The position numbers were made by a program, and so were the translations under genes. The notes below the pieces were generated by a model, which ran no database searches, was not told the DNA's origin, and was given only the letters and a program-made list of their open reading frames with translations. Source: Branchiostoma belcheri (lineage: Eukaryota > Chordata > Leptocardii > Amphioxiformes > Branchiostomatidae). Taken from it: a DNA stretch of 64,000 nucleotides. Positions 39,799 to 53,500 of the stretch are shown here, in pieces. Location: contig NW_017804242.1 of the NCBI RefSeq assembly GCF_001625305.1, positions 7,381,428-7,445,427 on the forward strand. Reading direction: 5' to 3'. Each line of letters starts with the position of its first letter. The first letter of the stretch is position 1.

Positions 39799-39889
39799 AC
39801 TTTGACCTTTCCCCTCCTGAAGTACTGACCCGTGTCTTTATCTGTTCCGGTATAACCGCTTTTTTGTGTAACCAGCTATTTTTGCCCGC

Positions 39890-39975
39890 CATTTTGTTCA
39901 GCTGCAGGTAGATCGTTTCTCCAAAATCTAAGCCGATTCAGCGTTTTGTAAAACCTACAACTTCAGAAACACACA
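39890..39975 (+). other. non-coding first exon and splice donor of the right zinc-finger gene (inferred)
   Basis: Mirror copy of the exon at 38202-38290. Its donor is AACACACAG|GTGAGAC at 39975/39976. It contains no ATG, so it does not rescue the missing start codon of the downstream coding exon. Confidence 0.5.
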
Positions 39976-40429
39976 GGTGAGACGTTTGTAAGTAATCTGG
40001 GCTCACTGATAGAGTATTATCAGGGTGAAAGGTACGAAGTTATGAAGTTGTACGAAGTTAGAAATGACCAGGCCTTACTTTGTACAGGGGGCGGGGGCTA
40101 GTGTACGGTGTACTCTCCAATCAGAGGTTGTGGGGGAATGGTGGTTAGCCTTTTATACATGGCTGTTTTTTTTTTTTTGTCGCTACCCCCACCAACCGTC
40201 GGTGACCGGCGACCTTCTCCGGCTAATGGATACTGCCTGTCCAAATTGATACTGTATTTCTGCCACCGAAAGGGATCTGCTTGGAGATTAGTACGATGTA
40301 CAGAGTTCACGTAGCAAGGTGTGACGTAATCTAACTAAGTACGAAGGGCGGGGGCCAGAGGACGAAGTACGAAGTTGTCCGACGTTAGAAAAGACTGGGG
40401 CTAACTTCGTACAGTCGTACAGAATTACC

Positions 40430-40825
40430 AGTTCAATTCAAGGACATATTTCAATACAACTCAGATATCCACAGTTACAGTACCAGAAAGCAAAATGATT
40501 TAAGGCCAATCCTAACAAAATCAAATATGAAACAGTTTACGATAATGTTTAGAGGCCCGTTAATTTGGAACAGTATAAGTCATTCACAGCAGAATTGCCA
40601 ATCCCTTCCAACTTTCAAACGACATTTAAAAACTGACCTAATAGAGAAATTGTTAACGTAAATAATGTTGTAAATATGAGATCATCAACAGGATTTGGGA
40701 GAGCCCACTAGATAAACCTCCTGGTTTCTTGGGCTCTCCTGCATGTATTTGATTGTACATAATTTCTTTTTATACCATTACTTTTTTTATGTGCGAAAGG
40801 ACAATAAACAATAAACAAAAAATAA
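40430..40825 (+). mobile_element. LINE 3' end (same class) with 3' hairpin
   Basis: Frame 40443-40661 encodes HSYSTRKQNDLRP, MKQFTIMFRGPLIWNSIS and SLPTFKRHLKTDL, then a stop. After it comes a stem GGGAGAGCCCA...TGGGCTCTCC and an AATAAACAATAAAC tail. Confidence 0.7.
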
Positions 40826-41138
40826 ACAGTAAGTGTGTCTAGAAATATGGACTGTAATGATAAACTTGTGGTGTCAATTTCATATTGAAAGCAACTTATT
40901 CTTTTTCCAATTTTTATATACATGCGAATTATATGAAGGCATGCAAATGATTCATAGTATTGACCTGTTGCAATGCCAATGAAGTCAAGGGGTTTGTCAC
41001 GAACTTCGCTTGCAAGAATATTTACACCTTGTTGTGCTTCTGCTCTAGAAAAGTAGAATAAAACTGTGGGTATGTTTATTATGGTAACATTTTTTTGTTA
41101 TTCAGTCTGTTTTACTTATGCCTTATTGTTGTTTTTAG

Positions 41139-42049
41139 AAATAGCTAAAAGAAGCTGTGAGATTCCTGTGGACGAACTGCCAACAGACAAACCGCATAAA
41201 TGTGACCAGTGCGACTTTTCTACTGCACGGAAAAATCAGTTAACTGAACACATGGCTAAACACACTGGCGTAAAACCCTACAAGTGTGACCAGTGCGACT
41301 ATTATACTGCACATAAAGGCCATTTAAAGCAACACATGGCTAAACACACCAGGGTAAAACCCTACAAGTGTGGGGAGTGTGGATATAGGACGGCTTACAA
41401 GTCTGCTCTATCCAGTCACACGAGGACCCATACTAGAGACAAACCATACAAATGTGACCAGTGCGACTATAATGCTGCACAGAAGGGCACTTTGGACCGA
41501 CACGTGGCTAAACACATTGGAGACAAACCCTACAAGTGTGACCAGTGCGACTTTTCTACTGCACGGAAAAGCAGTGTATTCAAACACATATTGGCTAAAC
41601 ACACTGGAGACAAATCCTACATGTGTGGGGAGTGTGGATATAGGGCAGCTTACAGGTCTGACCTATCCAAGCATATGATGACGCATACTGGTGAGAAACC
41701 CTACAAATGTGACCAGTGCGACTATTCTGCTGCACAGAAAAGCCATTTAAACACGCACATTAAGGCTAAACACAGAGACAAACTCTACATGTGTTGGGAG
41801 TGTGGATACAGGACATCTCGAATGACCACTCTTTCACTGCATATGCGAACGCACACAGGAGAAAAACCCTACAAATGTGACCAGTGCGACTATTCTGCTG
41901 CACAGAAATGCAATTTAGATGAACACATGGCTAAACACACTAGAGAAAAACGCTACGAATGTGATCATTGTGACTTTTCTGCTGTAGAGAAAAAGGATTT
42001 AGATTCACACATAGTTAAACACCATATATTCAAACCCTATATGCTGTAG
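41139..42049 (+). pseudogene. C2H2 zinc-finger paralogue, 10 fingers, start codon lost
   Basis: The coding exon follows the same TTTTTAG acceptor as the left gene. The position of the left gene's ATG reads ATA (ATAGCTAAAAGAAGC against ATGGCTGAAAGAAGC). The frame is otherwise open for 302 codons with ten intact C2H2 fingers and the same HHIFKPYML end. The next in-frame Met lies inside finger 1 (about residue 38), so translation from there would lose that finger. A start further upstream in the retained intron is also possible (open frame to 41066). It may be a young pseudogene, or a gene with a shifted start. It is five fingers shorter than its mirror copy. Confidence 0.75.
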
Positions 42050-42364
42050 TAAGTAGTACTAGTAAGCCTTTATTTAAACTCGGAAGCTTGTTGGGTACAT
42101 ACATATGTGACCGCTTTTCAACAAGGTCGAGGGTGAGGGCGGGGTCACGGTTTACAAATCAAACCAAAAAGATATAATACAAAAGAAATAGCAAATCATC
42201 AATCCGTTATCAGTCCAAGTTCCTTACTTGTAAAGTTCCCAAAGACTGGGCTGCTCGTACATGTGGTGGCAAGGAGTTCCACACAGTCGCCCCCGAGTAC
42301 CCCAGTGACGAGGTTATATGGAGAGTAAACTTTCTTTAATGCAAATCTGTCGTTTTTGTTACCT

Positions 42365-43113
42365 CCATGAAAAATGGAGGTATTGTTTTTTGCGCGTCTC
42401 TGTGTGTGTGTGTGTGTGTGTGTCCGTCTGTGTAAATGTGTGTCTGTTTGTGTGTTTGTGTTTCCGCACATTTGTATTCAGCATAACTTCATAACGCCAC
42501 TATGGATTGTGATGATATTTGGTATGCTGGTAAATCTTAGGAAAACGAAGGTTAAGGTCAAATATGGGCCTCCTGGTGAATGACCTTGGTACTGCAGCAG
42601 AACCTCGGGTTTTTGTATCTTTTGTCCTGAACATGCTATGGTCTTGAATTTTTGGTGACAGATACCTTTTCCTTTCAGGAATAAGTGGTGTGGGTTTGGT
42701 CCCCATAGCAGCTTGTTCTAAAACTGCAGGGGACCATCGGGCGAAATCTTTGAAAGCCAATAAGTCCAGATAGGAACAACATATTTTCATCATTTTAGGT
42801 ATGTAGGTAGCTGAGAGAGATGTACATAATTAAATGCAAATTAGGACTTTATTTGCATGATTAATGAGGAAATTCAATAATTACAGTGTTTTACATTATA
42901 GTACATCATACATGTAATGTATGTAACCTATGGCAGATGGAACATCAACAGATACTAATTATGCAAATGATGACCTAATTTGCATAATCAATGCGAAAAT
43001 TCTATGATTTCTTAATGGTGAATGATGGGAATGTCATACTAGGGACATCTGTAAGTTAATTAAAAGTTAACATCACGATACATATATTATGTTATGCTAT
43101 ATATGAGGTCATT
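42365..43113 (+). repeat. ~740 bp interspersed repeat, copy 2
   Basis: Direct copy of 34790-35526 with small gaps and substitutions. It starts in the same AAAATGGAGGTATTG context, with a (TG)n run at about 42400-42425. Confidence 0.8.
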
Positions 43114-44775
43114 TGCGTAATTTAAGAAGAAATTTACATTTACATATCAAGCCCATATTTCATGGAGGTATGAGATCTCGGAACTCTTGTTCCTTTTTAA
43201 ACCCACACATTTTGACATCACAAAAATTTACAAATTTTGTGAAATTGAATGGATTAAAACTAGAAGGCATCATATCGTTAATGATTAATGATACATTTCA
43301 AACTTATTTTATAGATTTTCGTATAATTATAGCAAGTTTTTCTTTTCATATTTGTAATTTAACAAAATGTGAGACTTAACAATCCATTCTAAAATGTTAA
43401 ATACTACAATTACTTTAGCGTTTCAGGAGACGATTGACTTTAATACTAAATTATTGTGTCATCGGGTTAGTTTAATCATGTTATTGATGTAAAGACAATG
43501 TCTTACACGTTATATTACAAGTATGGGGTATATGTATGCTAATAAAACTAGGGAAATTCTTTTATTTGTGAATAAAAAATGATTATACCAGGATCCGAAT
43601 TAAATGTACTTCATATACAACTGTTATATTACGTTGTATTGAACAGACTATTTCTTGGCTTTGGTAGTTTCCAAGCCTAAACATACTAAAACCATTGTTT
43701 CTTGTCCATTTACAACATATAGTCCAAAGACGGGGTGCATTTTGCAAAGCGCTGCCTCATTGTACTGTGGGTTATCCATATTGGTCCCAGCGATCCATCA
43801 ATGCATTGCATTTCAATTCAGTTTAGTTTAATCCAATCAACTGACATGTACACAGAATTTTTGGAAAGTTACAAAGATAATATAAAATGCAATAAAAGAA
43901 CGAACAAAGAGCTCTCGACATCAAGAATACGATTTAAAGCATAACATATATCTTTTAAAACCACGCTGACAAAATACAAGACAGTCGTGATCAACAGAAT
44001 TCAATTAGTCCCAAATGTGATTAATTTTTTCCTCCCTCTATCGCAACTCACGACGGGTGTACTTCGTTTCATCCGCGCTTCCTTCTTAATCCAAGAAATG
44101 CGTGAATTATATCCTTAGTATCTTCTAACATCAAAAGAATTGCAGATATTTCTTGTGATTTGATGAAGATTGCCACAGACATTGCACTCATTTAAATTAC
44201 ATGTACTTAGTTTGATATTTCATGAGTCACTCCGGTGAACTTTGTTTTGCAAAAAGACGTACAAAGAAAGTGTAGCAAGTGTACACGAGCAATCGCTGTT
44301 TTGGTTAACATCATAGATATGAATTTTTTTGACTACATATGCAAATTACTGTTAGGCAAATCAGCCAACCGTCACCCGTTTTTTGCCTACCACTCGTTGG
44401 CCGTGATATCACGAATATCGCAGGTATTCATTTGATAATAGTAACAGTAACAGAAACAACATGTTGCTTACGAGCTAAGACCTAGGCTAGGACAAAATGT
44501 TGTGTTTCCTGTATCAGTCCTGAAAATTCGGGTCGGTAAGTAGAAATTATCCTTTTTTTTTCTTCATTTTCTTTTATTCTCTTTTAGACTTTGACGTTGT
44601 CTAGTGATCCAACTCATACAAAGAAGCTCCTTGCTAATACAATACAATACAGTTAAACAAAGTAAAACTTACATGAGGACACTTATATTTTCTATGTATT
44701 TTGCAAGGGTCCACACAAAAAAGGCTTAGCATGTATCTTCAGGTCTGTCGGGAAACAGGATTTTTTCCTAAGCCT
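43114..44775. other. intergenic region downstream of the zinc-finger locus and chitin synthase
   Basis: No gene seen. On the - strand an AATAAA (reverse of 44573-44578) could end the chitin synthase transcript about 640 bp past its stop; this is tentative. Confidence 0.4.
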
Positions 44776-45186
44776 AAGGCAACACCGACTTAATTTTATG
44801 GATGACATCCTCTGAAGACCCCCAAACTGGTGCGAGCGGGAAAAAAACGGCAAAAAATGAAAATGCTACTAAACCAAAGGAATACAAAGCTGGTATTGTG
44901 AATTTGAAGCAGTACATAGCGACATACACGACAAGCCGGCACTTGTTGGAATTTTGTGGAATTTATGAATTGGCACTGTACGTATGTACTGAGTTCTTGA
45001 CTCGTGGAGCTTTGGTGCCATCCTCCAGGGTTACCACCGACTCCGTATTGTCGCTAACTACCATGGACTACACAGATCTAGAGCCAGGTCAGAGGACGTG
45101 ATCTTATTTTTTTTTTAAGGACAGGCGAAAATTCATGCGCGCCTGGATGTCATCCATAAAATTAAGTCGGTATGGAACTAAGGTCT
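44776..45186. mobile_element. MITE related to family A with different outer ends
   Basis: Inverted ends ACCGACTTAATTTTATGG followed by ATGACATCC. The inner TIR half (TTTTATGGATGACATCC) is shared with family A, but the outer half differs. It lies just downstream of the chitin synthase stop. A 99-codon open frame inside (44802-45101) has no recognisable similarity. Confidence 0.65.
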
Positions 45187-45217
45187 AAGGTAACTTATGG
45201 CCTAACTTCAATAAAAG

Positions 45218-47408
45218 CTACAACGAACTGACGGATTCGTACACAGGAGGCTCCCCTTCGTCCTCTTCAAAGCCATCGTTCTGGTAGATCGTGTCGTCAA
45301 AACCTCGTCGGGAGGTCGCCGGCATGGCGTCGGGGATCCGCGAGATTTGGCCCCGGTACTGCTTCTCTTCCTTCGGTCCCACGGCGTCCTCCGTGTCCAG
45401 TTTCTCCCAGGGGTTGCGGATGCGAGCTAACATGTGCACGACAGTCCAGGCGCGATGGACCAGCATGGCCAGGAACTGGATAATCAGGATGAAGCCAAAG
45501 ACAACGAGGAAGACTAGACCAAGTGGGTTGGTGTCTAGGACCTTGTAAAAGAATAATAAAAAAATAGCATTATAAGATGATCATACTGATCAAACTGAAT
45601 AATTCTGAGACTGAGAAATTGGGCAAACATTATTTTCAAAAATCGTAACGGTTTAGTTTGCGTTTTAGTTATCTCTATGTTTCGTTTATATAATAGTAAA
45701 CTCTTTTTTAATATTCCAAAGCCAATAAGAAAAAACACTTCAAATCAATTTCAAGTACATATGATTGTTAACTAAAGATATTTAGATTTTGATGTACAAA
45801 ATGACTAATAAACTGGTGGACGTACTAACCACTAGGTATCTAATACCAGAAGAGAACGAACAACAACCATGTCTTGAAATATATCAGTTATCAACCTAGA
45901 ATGTAGGTGTTCACCTGTAATTTTTTAGAACTATGTACTGTTGAGTGGATCACGTTGCCACCAAGCATAATCGGGTCACCATCACTTCAGAGCTTTAAAC
46001 AACGCTTGCAATTAAATGTGCAAAAATTGGGTGTAACATGCCGTTCGGTGTAATATAACTAGTTGCCGCCACGCCGCGTATCTGCGAAGATGGTGTATTA
46101 CCCCGAAGGGCGGTTATACTGGCTATACAGATACAGATACACAAATATTGCGTGTTATCTTCGACAGTTTGAGTGTAAGTACCTGCAGATTAGCCTGAGA
46201 GGCCAGTGTGAGGATCAGGGTGAGCCACAGTGCGTTAGACACGAACAGCACGATAAGCCAAGAGTTCCTCAGCTCCTCCAGCTGTTCCTTCAGCCCCACG
46301 TTGTTGTTGAAGACTCCGTAGTCCTGCTTCAGGGCAGCGTCACGGACTCGGTTCCAGAACCTGACACAAGGAAAAAGGAAGAAAAAGCAAGAAAACTAAG
46401 ACAAGACGTCCTAGTTCTGTAGGTCTCGCAACACATTCACATTGAATTTTCGGGACACTCAGTATCTTTAGAAGGTTCCAACAGTAGACGGGTCCATTCT
46501 GTGAACAAGATTGATGGAGTCAACCGAAAAATTGTCAACCGTAAGTCCCATTTCCGTGGTCTAAGTGTTGGAAGTTAAAGCTTTGTCTTTATTTCATGAC
46601 AATGACTTGTACCAACACAGATGAACTTTCATGCTAAAACTAAGACTGTCACAATTTTACACAATCACAGTTTTAAGATAGTTTAAAAGCACCTTGTAGC
46701 AGAGTGCCCTTGACTCAAAATCTATACATTTTGGGGTGGAAATCCTAGCCAGTTAAAATGTTGTGCTGTGAGGACTTTTACCTGACTCAACCTATGTTTT
46801 TAATTCGGTTTCTAGACCTTTAAAGAAGAGGATGTTTAATTCAGGGTGCAGCTAAACACGGCCTTTGATGACCTCCTCAAAATACCTTAAGTAGTTCTAA
46901 AATGCTATTGTAAGCCATTTCTTGCAATGTTCACTTCACAATACAGTTAGCTTCTTCGTTTTAGCCTTTGTTTACTCATTAAGTACTCAAGCCCGAAAAG
47001 AGGTAGCAGAGGAAAAGAGGAGGCGAGGAAAGGTTGCAGTCACTCAGCCGACAGCAGTAGTGACCTTCACATGTCCGTCCTGCCGTAGGTCCTGCAGGTC
47101 GAGAATTGGACTACACAGCCACATGAAGGCCTGCAGGGGACTGACGTCCTAAACATCTTCGGACTCGAAGAAGAAGCCAACAAAAACAACAACAAGTACT
47201 CAAAACTGCCTGCTTTCCACTTAAAAAAAGTAATATGGAAAGAGGCCAGGGTTAGACAAAGTACGGCTACTAATTTTGACCGTGCAGATATCGCGTCACT
47301 CTTACTTGTACTCCGGGTAACGCACGTGGTCCTCTTCCAGGTCCTGCATACGAAGTGGCTTGACGTTGTCTGAGATCACTTTCTTCACTCGGTCGATCAT
47401 TTCATCGG
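45218..47408 (-). CDS. CHS: CHS C-terminal exons: last membrane pair and tail
   Basis: Exon 47408-47306 is a charged linker. Exon 46360-46183 encodes [25 protein letters not shown] and [11 protein letters not shown], the family's penultimate helix. Exon 45541-45218 encodes [20 protein letters not shown], then a cytosolic tail of about 75 residues. The tail contains PPVY and ends Ser-Ser-Leu-TAG. PPxY is a WW-domain ligand and S-x-L fits a class I PDZ ligand. Confidence 0.92.
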
Positions 47409-50400
47409 CTAAACAACCATAAACAAACATGTAAATATTGAGATAACTTCAACGTTTTTTTTATGGCAGCACTGTCGACATCAGGTTTAAACGTACGTTA
47501 GTGGGGTTGTTTGGCGCAACGTCAGCGTGCTCGAGTCGGAACCAAGAGTTCCCGAGTTCGAGTCCTGATATGCCACCGATCTTGCGACTTTAGAAAAGCA
47601 CTTGACACGACTTTCCCCACTAAACTCCGGTAAAAATGAGTATTCTCTGCCCAGTATTCATTTCTTTGTGTGGGACACAACACCAGCAACAGCTGCCTGT
47701 GTCCCAGTTGTATTGCACTGTTGCAATTTCAATAAATTAAATCAAATCAAATGCACGTCCTAAAGCATGAATATGCTTCTAATGTATTCAACATTGAAGT
47801 CAACAAAACAATCACGGACTTTCGACCTAATGGTACTTACTTTCGCTGGGGTGTCGAAGGTGGCTTATTGCTACCAACATGCGCTTGACGTGAGCTGAAA
47901 AAACAAGAGTGACATATCATCAATTAGTGAAACTAACAGGAAAGCAATCTTGTTTCTTACCTTAATTATAGTTAAAATTATATTAATTGTAGCCTACCTT
48001 CTTTTTGTTTTTTAATTTTTGATTGCTACGTATATTTTACTGGTCTTCAGAGGTACAAAAATTTATACTGATGAAGTCTAAAAATACGTAATCTTGAGAT
48101 ATGGTACTCTTTTCAAGAAAAAATATGAAACAACAGCCCTCGGTACTAATGTACTGACCAGTCTTGACGATTCCAAGATTTTCCCTGATCTGTTGTTCTT
48201 CCAGGTTGACCAGACTGGCGACATCATAAGCATCATACACGAACTTGTCGTTGTACTGTTCCAAACCGATCTGGTCCAGCCACTCTTCCACTGTATCCTG
48301 CGAACGGTTTTAGTCATGGTATTACGCATATCTCTTCAAAGCTATGCTGTACCCTGATCACCCTCTGCACGACCTTGTTCCCCCTGAACGTGTGACTGCT
48401 ACAGGAAGACAGCTCAGGAACAGCAACATGTTCACTTTGCCTAAAGCTAGGACTCTACGATTGAAAAAGTCTTTCTTACATTGTGCAGTAAGACTCTACA
48501 ATGACAGTGATAATGGCTGACATTTGAAAACCCATGTCTGCTATTTGCTGTTGTATCAGCATTTCCTGCTTTTGTACGATTTTGTTGGATTGAATAAATT
48601 GAATTCCATTGCCATTAAAACTCGAATTTCTTAGTTTGAGTTGATCACAAGAAATGTTTTTAGTGTTGAGCCATTATGAGGGGCATAAGAATCTTTTGAC
48701 GTCGCATTCGTTTCACTGAATCGACATCTTGTTGTACTATCACTAAGTAGAACCATTAAATTGTGTGGCATATGACAGACAGTAAAAGCCCAAGAAAATG
48801 AAATTCACCAGTCGTAAGCAAACAAAATGAGCGATACCAACCTAATAGGAATCTCTCTTCACATTATTGCTAAGAAACACGACATTGAAGTTTACAAAAA
48901 TATAATTAGAAAACAGTTTCCATTTTGCTTACGACACCGGTAATAAACCGTTATGTTTATTTTGCAATGTAATGTTTGTATCATTCCTCTTTATGATGCA
49001 AAGCACTTATGCAGAAGAGATATTATTTTCACATTGACTTTGTGCGCAACGTATAGATCTAAAAAAAGATGTTATCTATACTTACCGGCACTTTGACGTC
49101 GATCGCGTACTCCGACAGTTTGTCTATCTGTCTGAGGATCTCCGGACGGTGCATCTTGTCTACACCGATAAACTCCAGGTCTGACTCCTTCATCCCGGCT
49201 ATGAAGGTGGTGTCGTCATAGCCATGGTCCAGAAATTTCTGGGCGTACTTCTCCTGTGTAAGGAGGACGGTATGGTTTCTTATGTTTACCGATGGAAAAC
49301 GCATTTTTTGCTCAATTTCTTCTTCTTCTCCAAACAAGTAAGGTCAATGACCTGAACCAGACGTCTGTCACCATGGTAAATAGTGTTGGGTTACAACATG
49401 TTGCAATTTTATAGCAGGAGGGATTTAGACTCCATATATATGAATGTATTTGAGTACGTATACGAATTGACAGAGGAGAACATTTGCGAAGGTAAACATT
49501 ATGCTTTGCAAATGTTACCTTTCTAGTTTATCATGTCATAACAATGTCAGTAGCAAAGTTATATTCGGAGACTGAAAAGAGCTTCGTATAAGTTTGTAAT
49601 ATCAATTATATTGTTATACTATATCTACAGAATTAGGATAGACATATATGTGGTAACATTTATGAAGGTTAGTCATGAGAGTAATACGTATAAATACGTG
49701 CTTGATCAATCTACAGGAATAAAAGACAAAACTTGTAAAAAAGAATTGAAATTTCATCTGAACGTAAACCTTCGTTGGTTTTTACTTATGAATATTTAAT
49801 TTGCTGGATAGTGATGGAATGTTCTGTTACTCCGCTTTATTCGAGTGTATTAAATTTATAAATACATACGTTACCTTATTGCTAAAATATTCAAGAACGA
49901 TAAATGAAATCAAATGAAAAATAAAGAGATATCTGTGTCATAAGGTTAATAAAACTTACTCTCATCTTGTCAGGAAGCCACATTTCTACTCCTACTCTGT
50001 CCGTGTCCTGGTAACTCATCCTCCAGTTGGAGTGCTTGCGAGAGGCTGTAGGGTCAAACATGTGCATTACATTGAACCACTAGTGCATAAAAACGGCGTA
50101 TTGAAATCCAATATTAAAGGAAGATGTAGATAATCATATAACTAGTATTCAGGAAAAACAAAATACAGATCTATCATATTTTTTTTAAATCTTAATTTAT
50201 CTCATGATTACCTCTTCTTGCCAGGCTTTCCCTGTTCCTCCGACGGAACCACCTCTCTGTTAAAGAAATATGCATATTGATATCTCTTGTTAATTTTTTT
50301 TTGCTATACACGCTGCAAGAAATCTTGGTGATCATGTGTATTTTATAGCAATTATATGTTACATGTACGTATGTAATTTTTTTTGTATAAAAATCCACAT

Positions 50401-50511
50401 TTTGGTCAGATTTTCCTTAAAATTCCTGTTTCCATATACAGTACGAGTGAGTGAGGCATGATTCAATGATACCTGCCTCTGGACGTTTCTCTTTTCTTCT
50501 TTTTTAATTTG

Positions 50512-50549
<38 letters not shown>

Positions 50550-53500
50550 CCATCAATCTAATGGTTTATTGTTCAATCGACTTTGCATCACTACTTGCAT
50601 GTAGGCTGAATTGTGCCCATTGTTACATATGTACATCATCTCATCAGATGTATCAGATTAAAAAAGTTACTAGAATATTATAAAATCCACTGCAATAAAA
50701 TCATAGGTATTAGTTTTAAAACAAGACATTTAAAATCCGTGATCTCTGTACAACATTAAATCCAATTACTACATAGAACGATATATAATGTCATTTTCTT
50801 TCATTAAGTATTATCAGCAGTGACGGTACCGGGCTATTGCTGAACCTTGTTGTGCGAATAATAATAATAATAATAATAAATGTTTTTTATTGTCCAAACA
50901 GTACCCGTACAGTCACAGCCTTTATACGGCTGAATTGATGCAGGGTATCACAATTATCAATACAAATCACAACAATTACAACAATCAAATAATACACATG
51001 ATACACATGTTTGTTCCACAATTATTTTTGTGGAACTGTCGCAAGGGTCTGTGAGGTTGCCATTCGGCGCCTCAAGGTGACCTCAATACGACTCAATAAT
51101 GGGAAGAGTCAGTGTCTTTGAGTTCCCAAGGCAACGTCCATGTGACTCTAGTCGTGTTGGGGACAATAGGTCTGCAGTTTACCCCGAAGTATGTATAGAC
51201 CGACGTGGTTTTGGTGCTAAGTTCGGAACCCTTAGAAAATTGTAATTACTAACTCTGTGTCTGGATACGTCGCGCAGCTGCCCCCATTCCTGGTTCAACT
51301 GCTATGAAATAAAACGCAGAAGCCACTGTTAACTTTAAAACATACAATATATCATCAGTTCATGTCAAAATAAATAAACAACATAAGATGCATCTTTGAA
51401 GAAGAATTAAAAATACAGTTAACAGAAATTCCAAAAACATTGGCTTACGCGGGAGGCCCTCCACAGAATCGAACGTCACTGTTGAAGTAAACGCAAACAG
51501 TATTAGTTAGTATTGATCTGAAAATGGAATCCTGATTCATAAACACAAAACAACGACAGACTCATAAAAGGAACATAAATGTGTATGCCGTAACTTCTAA
51601 CGTTTATTGCAGGAGTTGATAGTGTGTGATAGTGCACATAATATAGATACTTGATAGTGGTGTTAAGTTTTAAGATGAAAATCTATGCGTTATATTGCTG
51701 TATATATTGAATAATGTTTTAATTTTGATTTTGTTCGTATCGTGTTTGTCTAACTCCATGAAGACTACCTGCATACTTGTCTGTTTGTACTTGCAATTGT
51801 ATGCTGCTAACGGAGGAAAAAAAAGCACCTTATCAGGCAACTGTTTTGTCCAGAAAGCACACTATCCTAAAAGATCATTAGGATCTATCTAGTACGCACC
51901 CTTGCGCCTTCTCTGCTTTGGTGGAAGCGCCGGTGGAAGTGTCTTAGGTGGAAGTGGAGGGGCACTTTGCGGGCCTTCTTCCGTCTCTGGTTCTTCGGCT
52001 AAAACAAAATTCAAAATGCAAAAACTCAAAATCAAACGGCAAATTAGTCATTGTTCATGCCAACGTTGGTTTCAATGATAGCAATGTATTCCTATTGCTA
52101 GGTATGCAACTATAAAGACTTTCTAAATACAATGCTTTTATTTCAATTGGAAATATTTTCATGTGTCGTAAAAAGGTTTCTTCGTAAATAGTACAATATA
52201 CAAAAGTTAATAAAGCAGAAGAAGATATGCCAAAAAGCAGTTACTCAATTAACTGGATATGATTTTGGAAACGGTCAAACGTTTCAGCTAGTATCCACTA
52301 GCTTCGTCTGTGACTGAGAGACCAGAGGAGATATGCAGGTTTATAAAAACACAAACTATTGATTGATATGCAAAAAAGGGAAGACAATTGTTGGAAGTCA
52401 GAAAAGAAAAAAAAAGGTAGAAGAATGAGTAGGAAATAGACACTTCACCACACACCACATTGCTCTACTGTTATAAAATGTACACCACCGATAGTTGGCT
52501 CCGCTGTATCACTGTCAGTCGGGGATGCAGGCTCTGAACCTGGCTCGTCTTGTGAAGGTAACTGTTCTATATCCGTGGTGTCTGCTGTGTCTGTTCTACC
52601 ACCACAGCATCTAATCATGTGGCATAAGACGGGAAACTGATTTTCAATTTTGCCATGAATATCTTTCAGCATTGTACTTGTTAATGTACAAAAACAATCC
52701 AGCTTAGTAAAGACTGGTTATTTAGCTAAAATAATTAATGATTAAGCAATCTATTTAGAAGGATAATACACCGGATTGAAAATTTACGAATTACAGCGAT
52801 CAACAAGGCCAATTATGTAGAGGCAGTTGGGAAAATAATAACTGTATCTTTAAAAGTACGTCAACTGTTTCTTGCGTCTACTACGTGCCTAGTTTGCTCA
52901 CTCACCCACGTAACCCGTCAACAAAACTCCACCACATCTCTCTCCAGCTCCTCGAACCTCCACTAGATTTTCCTTCACGTGTGCCTATGAATTTATGTCA
53001 CATAATCAGTTAATGATAGTATGAGGCATAATAATTTATACGTGTTCACGATGTAGCTTGTACAGCAATTTATGTACAGAAAAACACACTTCACTTGTGA
53101 AGTAAAACGTGACATGTAAAACCCAGTCCTACCCCAGCTCCTGTCGTTGAGGTTACAGATGCTGTAGATGGTGAGCAGCAGGTAGCCTGACGGCAGACAG
53201 AACAGGTACCAGACCCCGTGGAACAGGCAGAAGAACTCCGTCGGGTGCAGGAGAGCCGTCACGATGAAAATCCCGATGATGAGGAAGAAGTACAAGGTGC
53301 TGACCGGTATTGGCAGCAACACAACATCCCCACCTAGAATGGATACGCAAAAAATGTAAAATATACTAGAAAAGTAGCGTTTCGAAAGCATCATGTTTAC
53401 ATTCACACATGGTCCAGCTTAACAAAATACTGCTTCGTTTATTCTTACCCAAACACATTCAAATGGTTGGTGACCATACAGACCAGTTACCAGTTACCAT

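Larger units (their letters stand above)
39799..42172 (+). repeat. right arm of zinc-finger inverted duplication
   Basis: Mirror of 35527-38402. Matching landmarks include the GTACGAAGTTA-rich stretch near 40050-40100 (left copy near 38120-38150), the exon 1 donor, the TTTTTAG acceptor, and the flank after the stop codon with GACCCCGCCCTCACC. A LINE 3' end at 40430-40825 is an insertion without a left counterpart. Confidence 0.85.

Noticed and set aside
44802-45101. 99-codon frame on the + strand
   Set aside because: It lies wholly inside a MITE and resembles no known protein.
51240-51306. Extra phase-1 microexon of chitin synthase (or a VSRHR-type frame)
   Set aside because: Acceptor TAGCAG and a GTATCC donor exist, but coding evidence is too slight; left as a possibility only.
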